Both the position numbers and the translations under genes were made by a program. The notes under the pieces are model-generated. The model saw only the letters and a program-made list of their open reading frames with translations, was not told the origin of the DNA and made no database searches. Below, piece by piece: positions 1 to 7,247 of a stretch of 20,361 nucleotides of DNA; the stretch's first letter is position 1; each line of letters opens with the position of its first letter. Source of the stretch: Galactobacter sp. (GTDB lineage: Bacteria > Actinomycetota > Actinomycetes > Actinomycetales > Micrococcaceae); assembly GCF_022712295.1 (NCBI RefSeq), contig NZ_JALAGT010000178.1:1-20361 (forward strand), in the 5' to 3' direction.

Positions 1-516
1 GACCAGGAGGGAATCCGGGGCGGAGGCCGGCGCGGGGATCCGATAGCGGCCGCGCAACAGACCTGGCCAGAACGCCACGATGACCACCAGTGTCACCACG
101 GACGCGGTCGCTGCGACCGGCCAGGTGTGGGAGGCAAAGGAACCCGCCAGCGGCGAGTCGGAGCCGGTGCTCAGCAGATTCGTCAAATTGGAAACCGGTA
201 GGAGCAGCGACCCGGTGTTCGCCAACCACACACAGGTCACGGCGAACGGGAAGGGATCCCGGCCGGCCCTCTTGGCCATGGAGATCGCCACAGGGGCCAT
301 CAACACGGCCGTGGTGTCCAGGCTCAGCACCGCGGTGATCGCCAGGCAACCGATGGCCAGGCCCAACCACAACAACCAAGCGCGTCCCCTCGCCGCGACG
401 AGGAGTCCCCGGCCCACCACATCGAAGAGTCCGCAGCGATCGCAAACCTCCGAGACCAGGGCAATGGCCAGTAAGAACACGAGCACAGGCAACACCTGGG
501 CCAAGAAGGGGAGCAC
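1..516 (-). CDS. ArsB/SLC13-type permease, partial (3' end outside window)
   Basis: This reading frame is open from a GTG at 516 to the left edge, giving 172 codons with no stop. The protein is hydrophobic with several membrane segments. It carries two family signatures: SLDTTAVLMAPV at residues 65-76 and NTGSLLLPVSNLTN at 100-113. Both are typical of ArsB-like and other ion-transporter (SLC13/CitM superfamily) permeases, which export or import anions such as arsenite or dicarboxylates across the cytoplasmic membrane. The substrate cannot be told from this part, and there is no ars regulator beside it. There is no Shine-Dalgarno sequence. Instead a TACTGT hexamer ends 6 nt before the GTG, so the mRNA may be leaderless. 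No other in-frame ATG, GTG or TTG lies upstream before the neighbouring gene. It is divergent from the flavin monooxygenase at 621. Family call is fairly sure, start moderate. Confidence 0.75.
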   Translation of the reverse strand, partial: MLPFLAQVLPVLVFLLAIALVSEVCDRCGLFDVVGRGLLVAARGRAWLLWLGLAIGCLAITAVLSLDTTAVLMAPVAISMAKRAGRDPFPFAVTCVWLANTGSLLLPVSNLTNLLSTGSDSPLAGSFASHTWPVAATASVVTLVVIVAFWPGLLRGRYRIPAPASAPDSLLV

Positions 517-522
517 GAATAC

Positions 523-528
523 ACAGTA
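523..528 (-). promoter_or_regulatory. -10 element of the permease, probable leaderless start
   Basis: On the minus strand the hexamer TACTGT fits the actinobacterial -10 pattern TANNNT and ends 6 nt before the GTG at 516. Transcription would begin at or next to the start codon. No convincing -35 is seen. Confidence 0.4.
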
Positions 529-606
529 GTGGTTGGACGGACGGCTGCGGGCCCGTGCGGATGACGCAATGAGGCTGCGCTTTTCGGACGGTGGTGAAGG
601 CCGGAC

Positions 607-612
607 TAGCGT
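607..612 (+). promoter_or_regulatory. -10 element of the flavin monooxygenase, probable leaderless start
   Basis: TAGCGT fits TANNNT and ends 8 nt before the ATG at 621. A TCGGAC hexamer at 584-589, spaced 17 nt, resembles a -35. There is no Shine-Dalgarno sequence at the usual distance from 621, so the transcript probably starts at the ATG. Confidence 0.45.
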
Positions 613-620
613 GGCTGACC

Positions 621-1640
621 ATGAGCCCTCAAAGCACCACACCGGACCTCGGATTCCTGCACATCGTCCCGTTCTCGGGAGATCGGCCGGCGGACGGGCT
701 CCGCGACGCGGTAGATCTCTTTCGGCATGCGGAGGAACTCGGCCTCGACTCCGGATGGGTGCGCACTCGCCACCTGCAATACGGTGCTCCCGCCCCTGCG
801 GTCATGCTCACCGCGCTCGCCGCGGCCACGACCCGGATGGAACTGGGCAACGCAGTCATACCGCTCGAGTTCGAGAACCCCTTCCACTTCGCCGAGGAGA
901 TGGGGGTCGCCGACCTCCTCTCAGGAGGGCGACTGCGGCCCGGCGTGAGCGTTCACCCTCCCCGTTTCGAGGGGGAGACCGCCGATCTGGTGTTCGGTGA
1001 GGGGCACGAGCAACAGGACTACTCGTATCAACGCATCCTCACCACCTTGGACCTGCTGCGCGGTCGCAAGGTGAGGGAGGTGGGCGAGTACGGAGGGTTC
1101 GGCGGCGACCTGGACTCCGAGACCGTGCAGCCGCTGAGCCCGGGGTTGGCCGATCGTTTCAGTTACGGCGCGGGGTCTCTGCGGTCCGCGACCTGGGCAG
1201 GGGCCAACGGGCTCGGGCTACTGACCTCCAATATCTCCAGCACCGAGAACGGCGTCAGGGATTTCGATCAGGCCGTGGCGAACCAGATCGCGGCTTACAG
1301 GCAGGCGCGTGCCGCATCCGATCATTCCGGACCGGGCCGTGCAGCCATGGCGCGTGTGGTCATCCCCACCGACGGGGCCTCCACCGAACAGCTTTCGCGC
1401 TGGCAGGAGTACGTGGAACGTCGCACGCCCCGGACCAAGAAGATCATGGGGGAGAAAACCATCATCGGTCCCGACCTGATCGGGACCTCCGAGCAGATCG
1501 CGGAAACGCTGCTCACCAACCCGGGCTTCGCGCTTGCCGACGAGGTCATCTTCGAGCTGCCCTTCGAACTGCCGCCGGAGGACTGGCGGCAGTTGCTGGA
1601 CGTGCTGGCAGGGTCGGTGAGGCCGTTGTTGACGCGCTAG
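621..1640 (+). CDS. LLM-class flavin-dependent oxidoreductase (luciferase-like)
   Basis: This 339-residue protein belongs to the bacterial luciferase-like (TIM-barrel) monooxygenase family, whose members use reduced FMN or F420 and oxygen or a second substrate. Visible family features are the first strand LGFLHIVPF, a helix with AEELGLDSGWVRTRH around residues 40-55, and the LTALAAATTRMELGNAVIP strand-turn near 65-85, followed by the segment naming the preferred field of related enzymes, DLLSGGRLRPGVS. Length fits the family. The physiological substrate is not evident. ATG 621 is preferred over GTG 591 because the protein then begins just before the first beta strand and a -10 element sits 8 nt upstream. 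It is divergent from the permease and stands alone. The intergenic stretch that follows shows no strong terminator. Confidence 0.85.
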   Translation: MSPQSTTPDLGFLHIVPFSGDRPADGLRDAVDLFRHAEELGLDSGWVRTRHLQYGAPAPAVMLTALAAATTRMELGNAVIPLEFENPFHFAEEMGVADLLSGGRLRPGVSVHPPRFEGETADLVFGEGHEQQDYSYQRILTTLDLLRGRKVREVGEYGGFGGDLDSETVQPLSPGLADRFSYGAGSLRSATWAGANGLGLLTSNISSTENGVRDFDQAVANQIAAYRQARAASDHSGPGRAAMARVVIPTDGASTEQLSRWQEYVERRTPRTKKIMGEKTIIGPDLIGTSEQIAETLLTNPGFALADEVIFELPFELPPEDWRQLLDVLAGSVRPLLTR

Positions 1641-1850
1641 CCGACAGACAGCAGAGGTGCTGCTGGTTGGTCGCCTACTGTGAAATGCGGGTGAACGAAG
1701 CGCATGGAGCGATGAAACAATCTGGTCTCGTCTGCGTACGGACACGGTTACTCGAACCGGTATCGGATACGCTGTTAGTCCTGAGCCGTCATGGACTGCG
1801 GCTTTCGCCCTTGAGACACCTTTGAGAACCGACTGGAAAGTGAGCCCGTC

Positions 1851-2417
1851 ATGGCCATGACCTTCCGCAAGATTTCCCCCGCCCTGGCTGTGCTCAGCAT
1901 CGCTGCCCTCTCCCTCACCGCGTGCGGTGGCGACAAGAAGGAAGCCGACGCACCCAAGAAGGAAGAGACTTCGTCTTCTGCTCCCGCCCCCGAGGAGACC
2001 ACTCCGGCGGCAGAGGAAGAGACCAGCGAGCCCGCAACGGAAGAGACCAGCGAACCCGCAACGGACGAGAGCACCGCGGCCGGCGAGCCGGCTAACGACA
2101 AGGAAGCCTGCACCGCTGTGGTGAACACCCTGCAGAACAGCACCTCCGCGCTGTCCGGCCTGGGCTCCGACCCGAAGGCTGCACTGGATGCTCTCAACAA
2201 GGTGGCCTCGGACGTGCGTGCAGACGCAGACAAGATCCAGGGTCCGGAGAACAAGGCAGCCGCCGACGTGATCGCCAAGTTCTTCGAGGACATTGCCGCC
2301 GCGGCCAAGAGCGGCGATGCATCGAAGATCAGCGAGCTCTCCTCGGAGATCTCCGACTCCGACTCCGACTACATGAATGCAGCCAAGAAGCTCGGCATGT
2401 GCATGAGCGGCATGTGA
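1851..2417 (+). CDS. Secreted lipoprotein with acidic Thr/Glu-rich linker, function unknown
   Basis: The 188-residue product starts with a signal peptide (basic FRK, hydrophobic core, lipobox LTAC with Cys25), so it should be lipidated and anchored outside the cytoplasmic membrane. Residues 28-85 form a disordered, acidic Glu/Thr/Ala/Pro-rich linker that includes two exact copies of EETSEPAT. The C-terminal part (about 86-188) is predicted helical from its Ala/Lys/Glu pattern and holds the only other two cysteines, Cys87 and Cys184, which could form a disulfide closing the domain. I do not recognise the domain; small helical lipoproteins of this layout are common in Micrococcaceae. The start at 1851 is supported by GGAAAG at 1835-1840; ATG 1857 is a possible alternative. 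It is probably transcribed alone. Confidence 0.85.
   Translation: MAMTFRKISPALAVLSIAALSLTACGGDKKEADAPKKEETSSSAPAPEETTPAAEEETSEPATEETSEPATDESTAAGEPANDKEACTAVVNTLQNSTSALSGLGSDPKAALDALNKVASDVRADADKIQGPENKAAADVIAKFFEDIAAAAKSGDASKISELSSEISDSDSDYMNAAKKLGMCMSGM
2016..2063 (+). repeat. Tandem 24-bp coding repeat (EETSEPAT x2)
   Basis: Two head-to-tail 24-bp copies, 2016-2039 and 2040-2063, differ by one base and encode the same eight residues in the lipoprotein linker. The unit length is a multiple of three, so copy number could change without a frameshift. Confidence 0.85.
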
Positions 2418-2729
2418 TCTGACTCGAGGCGCTGGTACCCAGCACCCCCGACGTCGTTGCGTGTGGGCCGGCTCCATTCATTCCTGCTCTGGTCGAGTGC
2501 CTTCCGCCGCGTTTCGGAGCCGATCTTCCACTCAGGACACTCGAAGTTGGCTGCGCGCCATGGGTGGACGCCCTGCCGCACATGCAAAGGCAATGCGCAC
2601 CACGTGGCTCGGTGAGCGCTACCACTGCCCAAGGTGGGGTGATGACGTTAGACTCATCACTAGATTGATCATTGAACTCGAATTTTCACCACGCGGTGCA
2701 TGGGCATCGCTTTTTCCGGAAGGGAACTG
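2418..2729. other. 312-bp intergenic region upstream of the Usp gene
   Basis: No credible gene is seen on either strand. The left part (2418-2640) contains a small hairpin after the lipoprotein gene (GCTGG-TAC-CCAGC, 2431-2443) without a T tract, and a stretch at 2494-2548 faintly resembling the dispersed repeat at 12211-12288. The right part (2639-2690) is AT-rich for this genome, has a 7-bp-arm palindrome, and probably holds the Usp promoter. Confidence 0.6.
2639..2660. promoter_or_regulatory. Palindromic operator-like site upstream of the Usp cluster
   Basis: GTGATGA (2639-2645) and TCATCAC (2654-2660) are perfect inverted repeats separated by 8 bp. The next bases, TAGATT (2661-2666), fit the -10 pattern TANNNT. 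A dimeric regulator bound here would overlap the promoter spacer. The binding protein is unknown; the GntR regulator encoded 1.3 kb downstream is one candidate. Confidence 0.45.
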
Positions 2730-3158
2730 ATGAGCACCTACATCGTCGGCGTTGATGGATCCGATACCGCTTACAAGGCTGCCGAGCGCGCCGCTGAACT
2801 CGCTGAGAAGACCGGGGACAAGCTGGTTGTTCTCTCCGCTCACTCGAAGGACAACACCGAGGTCGTCACCATCGGCTCGGATACGTGGATCCTGGACGAC
2901 TCCGATCAGGCCGGTCGCCTGGCAGAGCGCATCTCCTCCCGCCTGCGCGAGGACCACCCCAACGCCATCGTGACCTCGGGTGCCATCTTCGGCAAGCCGG
3001 TCGATGCGCTGATCAACGCGGCCAAGGACCACGACGCTCAGGTCATCTTCGTGGGCAACGTCGGCACCCGCGGCCTGGGTCGCGTGCTCGGTTCTGTCGC
3101 CACCGGCGTCATCCACAATGCAGAGTGCGACGTGTACGTGGTTCGTACCGCCGACTGA
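2730..3158 (+). CDS. Universal stress protein (UspA family), single domain
   Basis: This 142-residue protein has the single-domain UspA fold. It begins with the first strand TYIVGVDGS, with Asp9 at the nucleotide-binding position. Near the C-terminus is the ATP-binding loop GNVG (109-112), eight residues, then GS (121-122), close to the classical G-2x-G-9x-G(S/T), followed by IHNAECDVYVV. Proteins of this kind act in the cytoplasm in stress or dormancy responses and often bind ATP. ATG 2730 is chosen because GGAAGGGA lies just upstream and the protein then begins at the first beta strand; GTG/ATG 2700 would add ten residues not typical of the family. It is first in a cluster with the LysR-like domain gene, whose start is 6 nt after its stop. 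Confidence 0.9.
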   Translation: MSTYIVGVDGSDTAYKAAERAAELAEKTGDKLVVLSAHSKDNTEVVTIGSDTWILDDSDQAGRLAERISSRLREDHPNAIVTSGAIFGKPVDALINAAKDHDAQVIFVGNVGTRGLGRVLGSVATGVIHNAECDVYVVRTAD

Positions 3159-3164
3159 TCGCTC

Positions 3165-4055
3165 GTGGGTCATCTGGACGTGGCCTACGTACCCGGAGTG
3201 ATGCCGGGGAAGTGGGTCGGTCGATTCCGGGAGACGCACCAGCAGGACACGCTTGACGCCCGGCCGCTGAGGGAGGGGGAGAACCCCCTCGATGAACTCA
3301 CGGCCGGGCGCGCGCGTCTGGTGCTGCTGCGTTTCCATGAGGGCTCCTCACCTGCGAGCCCTCGTTTGCATGTCATCCCGCTCTACACCGAGCGACCCGT
3401 GATCGTGGCTCCACGGGACCATGACGCGGAGTATCACGACGAGGACGCCGTCATTCCTGCCGATGCGGCCGAGTCGTGGCCGCGGTTGAACCCGGCCGAC
3501 TACCCGCCCGCAGTGGGAGGTACGGCCATGATGGTCGAGGTCCTCGCCGCCGGCGGTTCCTCGGTGGCCGTGCTGCCTCAGTCTCTGGCCCGCCTGCACG
3601 CTCGCAAGGACACGGTCACCCGTTTCGTGGACGGCGAGCCTGCCACCGTGGTGGGACTGGCCTGGCCGCGGTTGGACCCCACCCTGCCGGACGTGGAACA
3701 GCCGCTGGCCGTCGCCGCGCAGGACGACCCACTGGTGGAGGAGTTCATCGGTGTGGTCCGTGGACGTAGGGCAGGAAGTTCCAGGCAGCCTTCCGTCCGT
3801 GAACAAGAACAGGCGTCGCGTAAGGAACGGTTGGCCGGACGGGGGAAACCCAAGGGCGCCAAGGGCGTTTCGGGGAAGGGCTCCTCAAACCAGGGTGCGG
3901 CCGGAAGCAAGGGGAAGTCCGGGCAGGCCAAGGCCGGTTCCTCCGGGAAGCAAGGCAAGGAGAGCAAACATGGTGACGGCAGCCGCCGTGCTCCAGGACC
4001 ACGTCGTGGAACAGCTGGGACGCGAAATCGTCGACGAGGTGGTCCACGCCGGTGA
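3165..4055 (+). CDS. Stand-alone LysR-type substrate-binding domain protein (no HTH)
   Basis: Residues 4-200 resemble the periplasmic-binding-protein-like effector domain of LysR regulators: the opening strand LDVAYVPGVMPGKW, the middle segment with PLYTERPVIVAPRDH, and GGSSVAVLPQSLARLHARKD near 130-149. The N-terminal winged-helix DNA-binding domain of LysR proteins is absent and no upstream in-frame sequence could encode it, because the Usp stop is 6 nt away. Residues 201-296 form a basic low-complexity tail rich in Lys, Gly, Ser and Arg. The last 28 codons lie inside the next gene in another frame, so the tail may have been extended by loss of an earlier stop. GTG 3165 is needed to include the first strand; it has no good ribosome site, so translation is probably coupled to the Usp gene. 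It may be a small-molecule sensor; its partner is unknown. Confidence 0.75.
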   Translation: MGHLDVAYVPGVMPGKWVGRFRETHQQDTLDARPLREGENPLDELTAGRARLVLLRFHEGSSPASPRLHVIPLYTERPVIVAPRDHDAEYHDEDAVIPADAAESWPRLNPADYPPAVGGTAMMVEVLAAGGSSVAVLPQSLARLHARKDTVTRFVDGEPATVVGLAWPRLDPTLPDVEQPLAVAAQDDPLVEEFIGVVRGRRAGSSRQPSVREQEQASRKERLAGRGKPKGAKGVSGKGSSNQGAAGSKGKSGQAKAGSSGKQGKESKHGDGSRRAPGPRRGTAGTRNRRRGGPRR

Positions 4056-4695
4056 CAGCTACACGTTGGAGCAGATACAGCATCGCTTCAACGTGTCCAG
4101 GACCGTGGCGCGCGACGCCATGCGCTCCCTGGAGTCCTTGGGCCTTGTCATGGGGCGCAGACGAGTCGGTTTGCAGGTCCTTGACCGTAGCGAATGGAAT
4201 GTGAACCACCCTCGGGTGATCCGTTTGCGGCTGAAGGGGCCGGGGCGCACTCATCAGTATCGTGAATTGGCGGAACTGCGTGTGGCCATAGAACCGTACG
4301 CGGCGCGCCTTGCGGCGTTGCGAGCAGACGACGAGCAGCGCCAGCGACTGAGGCTCCTGGCTCAGGACATGAAGGACGCAGGTGCGGCGGGGGACCTGAC
4401 CAGATTCCTTCACCTCGACGCCGAACTGCACTCACTCCTCCTGGCGGCCTGTCACAACTCGCATTTCGGCACCATGGAACCTGTGGTTCAGGCCGTTCTG
4501 GCCGGGCGTTCCGGTGGCGGCGTCCTTCCGTTCTCGGCGGCCACTGCGGCCGTCGCGGATCACGTCCGCTTGGCGTTCGCCGTGGCCGACGGAGACGCCG
4601 ACGCGGCCGAGGGCGCGTCACGCGCCGTCGTGGCCGAGGTCAAGAACTCGTTGGAGACGGGCTTCGACCCGGAGGGTTCCACCCCCGGCCCGTGA
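3970..4695 (+). CDS. GntR-family transcriptional regulator, FadR/FCD type
   Basis: The 241-residue protein has a winged HTH at about 7-70 (YTLEQIQHRFNVSRTVARDAMRSLESLGLV) and an all-helical FCD effector domain from about 98 to 220. Asp150, His154 and His198 are candidates for the FCD metal site; a further usual His near the end is not evident. Family members repress catabolic genes for gluconate, lactate, fatty acids or similar acids until the effector binds. The start is well supported by AAGGAG at 3957-3962, 7 nt before ATG 3970, which puts the first 86 nt inside the upstream LysR-like gene in a different frame. That overlap implies co-expression. Its targets are not shown; the palindrome at 2639-2660 and the direct repeats at 4720-4769 are possible sites. 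Confidence 0.88.
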   Translation: MVTAAAVLQDHVVEQLGREIVDEVVHAGDSYTLEQIQHRFNVSRTVARDAMRSLESLGLVMGRRRVGLQVLDRSEWNVNHPRVIRLRLKGPGRTHQYRELAELRVAIEPYAARLAALRADDEQRQRLRLLAQDMKDAGAAGDLTRFLHLDAELHSLLLAACHNSHFGTMEPVVQAVLAGRSGGGVLPFSAATAAVADHVRLAFAVADGDADAAEGASRAVVAEVKNSLETGFDPEGSTPGP

Positions 4696-4719
4696 GCGGT
4701 TGTCTGCCAGATGATGGGC

Positions 4720-4769
4720 GGACCCTGCGCTCCGGTGGATCTTTCGTTCTGGTGGACCCTGCGCTCTGG
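4720..4769 (+). repeat. Direct repeat pair upstream of the enoyl-CoA hydratase operon
   Basis: GGACCCTGCGCTCCGG (4720-4735) recurs as GGACCCTGCGCTCTGG (4754-4769), with one mismatch in 16. The start-to-start distance is 34 bp, about three helical turns, so a protein bound to both would sit on one DNA face. The pair lies between the GntR stop and the ribosome site of the next gene, a good place for an operator. Confidence 0.7.
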
Positions 4770-4853
4770 CATGCTGGAGTAGAACCCACCCCGGGTCGGT
4801 TCGAGCCGCATCAAGGCGGCCTGGCAGGGGTTGGTCGCGAGGAGGAGGCCCGC

Positions 4854-5663
4854 ATGCAGCTGCCCCAGTACGACACTTTGTTGACTGAGATCCAGGGTCC
4901 GGCCCTGGTGGTCACCATCAATCGGCCGAAGGCCTTGAACGCGCTATCGCAGGCCGTGGTCGCGGATCTCACCGATCTGACTCGGAGGCTGTCGGAGTCA
5001 GGACGTGACGGCGACTGGCCGGTGCGAGGCGTCGTCCTCACCGGAGCCGGGGAAAAGTCCTTCGTGGCCGGCGCAGACATCGTGGAGATGAACTCCATGG
5101 ATGCGGCATGCGCCGTGGAGTACGGACGTTCCATGCATCGTGTCACCCAGACGCTGGAGGCTCTGCCGGTGCCCGTGATCGCGGCCGTGAACGGTTTCGC
5201 ACTGGGTGGGGGCTGCGAATTGGCGCTGGCGTGTGACTTCATCCTGGCGTCCGCGTCCGCCCGATTCGGTCAGCCTGAGGTGAGCCTGGGGCTGGTCCCC
5301 GGCTTCGGGGGTTCCGTGCGGCTGCCTCGGCGGGTGTCCCCAGGACTGGCACGGGAACTCATCCTCACCGGACGGCAGGTCAAGGCCGACGAAGCGGTGC
5401 GGATCGGGCTCGTGAACTCCGTCCATGAGGACAAGGCCGCCTTGCTCGCCGCGGCATTGGCCACCGTCGAGGGCATTGCATCTCATTCACCCACCGCAGT
5501 GGCCAATGCCAAGACCGCGATGGAGGCCATGGTGGGCCTCAACACCGCCGATGCGCTCGAGGTGGAGGCGGAGTCCTTCCGTACGGCCTTCCTGTCCGAG
5601 GATTCGGTGGAAGGTCGTTCCGCCTTCGTCGAAAAGCGACGCCCGCACTTTCCCGGACGATGA
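4854..5663 (+). CDS. Enoyl-CoA hydratase/isomerase family protein
   Basis: A 269-residue crotonase-fold protein. The oxyanion-hole segments are GAD at 73-75 and GGG at 118-120. Both catalytic acids of true hydratases are present: Glu122 in GGGCELALACDF and Glu142 in FGQPEVSLGLVPG. It should therefore hydrate 2-enoyl-CoA, as in beta-oxidation or butanoyl-type metabolism, rather than act only as an isomerase; chain length is unknown. ATG 4854 is chosen over upstream in-frame starts because GGAGGAGG (4841-4848) lies at the right distance and the N-terminus then matches the family. It is the first gene of a run of four same-strand genes (gaps 39 nt and 36 nt, then an overlap). It lies downstream of a GntR/FCD regulator, a group that includes fatty-acid regulators; a link is only inferred. 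Confidence 0.9.
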   Translation: MQLPQYDTLLTEIQGPALVVTINRPKALNALSQAVVADLTDLTRRLSESGRDGDWPVRGVVLTGAGEKSFVAGADIVEMNSMDAACAVEYGRSMHRVTQTLEALPVPVIAAVNGFALGGGCELALACDFILASASARFGQPEVSLGLVPGFGGSVRLPRRVSPGLARELILTGRQVKADEAVRIGLVNSVHEDKAALLAAALATVEGIASHSPTAVANAKTAMEAMVGLNTADALEVEAESFRTAFLSEDSVEGRSAFVEKRRPHFPGR

Positions 5664-5702
5664 GCCGGACGAACGATCCCGACCGAGCTTGAGGAGTAGA
5701 TC

Positions 5703-6284
5703 GTGACTCGCGAGGAATCGCCGGCACAGACCTTGGAGACATGGTCACCGCAGCACGCTGTGGACAGAGCGCTGTGGTCCGAGTACGTCAGCTTTGCGCA
5801 GAACGCGGACCACGCCTTCCGTGAGCTCTCCGTGGAGCAACACCTGACGTCCAGTGCCTTCGTGTTCGATGCCGAGCTCGAGAACATCCTGCTCTGCTTC
5901 CATGGCAAGGGACGCTTCTGGGTTCAGTTCGGCGGGCACATCGAGACCTCCGACGCCTCTCTGGCCGCCGCCGCCCAACGCGAGGGTCTGGAAGAGAGCG
6001 GGCTGACGGAACTGACCCCGCTGCTCAGCACCCCGGTGGACCTCGACCGACATTCCCTGTCCCAGAGTTTCGGCACCTGCCGGGTGCACTGGGACGTGGG
6101 TTATGCCTTCACCGCGGACCGGGCCGCTTCCCTGCAGGTCAGCGACGAGAGCGAGTCAGTGGCGTGGTGGCCCCTGGGCGGACTACCGGAAGGCTGCGTC
6201 CAGGGGCTGGCCGAGCGCATCGATCGGGTTGTGGACACCGTGCGCAAGCACCGTTCCGATCACGTCGAAGGGCGCTCACACTAG
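5703..6284 (+). CDS. NUDIX hydrolase
   Basis: This 193-residue protein contains a NUDIX box at residues 77-101, beginning GGHIETSD and ending REGLEESGL, so the metal-binding REXXEE core (Arg93, Glu94, Glu97, Glu98) is intact. Relative to the textbook box, Asp84 replaces the upstream Glu and there is one extra residue before the Arg, a variant I associate with actinobacterial NUDIX proteins. Family members cleave nucleoside diphosphates linked to another moiety using Mg2+; the substrate here is unknown. The N-terminal 45 residues, with a long helix, precede the NUDIX fold. GTG 5703 has GAGGAG at 5691-5696. The gap to the hydratase gene is 39 nt, consistent with one transcript. Confidence 0.88.
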   Translation: MTREESPAQTLETWSPQHAVDRALWSEYVSFAQNADHAFRELSVEQHLTSSAFVFDAELENILLCFHGKGRFWVQFGGHIETSDASLAAAAQREGLEESGLTELTPLLSTPVDLDRHSLSQSFGTCRVHWDVGYAFTADRAASLQVSDESESVAWWPLGGLPEGCVQGLAERIDRVVDTVRKHRSDHVEGRSH

Positions 6285-6320
6285 AATCGAGGTTCGAGGA
6301 CGAGTGCTCAAGGAGGGTCC

Positions 6321-7247
6321 ATGTTCCTGGTGGTCGGTGAGGCTGTGCTGGATGTCGTGGCCGGAGGCGTGGAACCGCCGAGTTCCCACGTGGGCGGAAG
6401 CCCACTCAACGTGGCCGTGGGCCTGGCCCGTTTGGGTCTCCCCGTCACCCTCGTGACTCGCTACGGTACCGATCCGGCAGGGGATCAGGTGCATGCCAGG
6501 CTGCAAGCAGAAGGTATCGCGGAGGTGGTGCCTCGCGACCAGCTGCCCACCTCCGCAGCTCACGGTGTCCTGGACCCTGCAGGCGCGGCCGACTACGACT
6601 TCGACCAGGTGGAATGGGACTTGTCAGGGTTCTCCGGGGAAATCGCACACGAGGCGGTTGAGGCAGCCCACGTGGTCCACGCCGGCTCCTTGGCCAGTGT
6701 GTTGGAGCCTGGTGCAGAGACCGTGCTGCACATCGTCGAAGATGCGCGCCCCCACGCCAGCGTCAGCTTCGACCCCAACGTCCGTCCGCGACTGAACCCA
6801 GACAGGGCCGCCGCCCGCGAGAACGTGGAGCGCTACGTGCGGCTTGCGGACGTTGTGCGCGCCTCCGAATCCGACCTGTCCTGGCTCTACCCGGATCGCA
6901 GGGCGGAACGCACCGCGACCGAATGGATGGAGATGGGACCGTCCTTGGTGGTGGTCAGCTCCGGCTCCGGGGAGATCGTGGGCTACACCCGCCAAGGTGT
7001 GGCACGCGTTGCCGCACTGCAGACCGACGTGGAGGACAGCGTAGGCGCGGGAGACTCTGCGATGGCGGCCATTCTTGCCGCGCTCGAGGAGCGCAGCCTT
7101 CTGGGCCCGGACCGCCGCGACCAATTGAAGGGGATATCGGTGGCCACCGTGCGCGAAGTGTTGGACTTCGCGGCCAGAGCGGCCGCAATCACCGTGTCAA
7201 GGTCCGGCCCCAACCCGCCCACGCGCAAGGAGCTGGACGTCCGGTGA
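6321..7247 (+). CDS. PfkB-family carbohydrate kinase (fructokinase-like)
   Basis: A 308-residue ribokinase/PfkB protein. It has the N-terminal substrate motif GGSPLNVAVGLARLG (25-39), the DPNVRP strand at 151-156 and the C-terminal anion-hole/catalytic motif VGAGDSAM, with Asp245 as the catalytic base. The usual DTVGAGDSF reads DSVGAGDSA here, so Phe is lost from the motif. The fold and DPNVRP segment favour a fructokinase-like sugar kinase using ATP in the cytoplasm; the exact sugar is not determined. AAGGAGGG at 6310-6317 supports ATG 6321. Its stop overlaps the start of the HAD gene (GTGA at 7244-7247), so the two are translationally coupled. The gap from the NUDIX gene is 36 nt. Confidence 0.92.
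   Translation: MFLVVGEAVLDVVAGGVEPPSSHVGGSPLNVAVGLARLGLPVTLVTRYGTDPAGDQVHARLQAEGIAEVVPRDQLPTSAAHGVLDPAGAADYDFDQVEWDLSGFSGEIAHEAVEAAHVVHAGSLASVLEPGAETVLHIVEDARPHASVSFDPNVRPRLNPDRAAARENVERYVRLADVVRASESDLSWLYPDRRAERTATEWMEMGPSLVVVSSGSGEIVGYTRQGVARVAALQTDVEDSVGAGDSAMAAILAALEERSLLGPDRRDQLKGISVATVREVLDFAARAAAITVSRSGPNPPTRKELDVR

Noticed and set aside
80..529. 149-codon plus-strand frame at the left end
   Set aside because: The minus strand here reads a permease with strong family motifs; the plus frame is its shadow.
1641..1850. Possible promoter (TACGCT at 1768-1773) or small RNA upstream of the lipoprotein gene
   Set aside because: The hexamer fits TANNNT but no -35 at proper spacing and no stable structure could be seen; too weak to call.
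3830..3970. Repetitive AAGG/GGGGAAG-like bases at the end of the LysR-like gene
   Set aside because: Irregular units with no spacers, explained by the Lys/Gly/Ser-rich protein tail; not a CRISPR array or tandem repeat.
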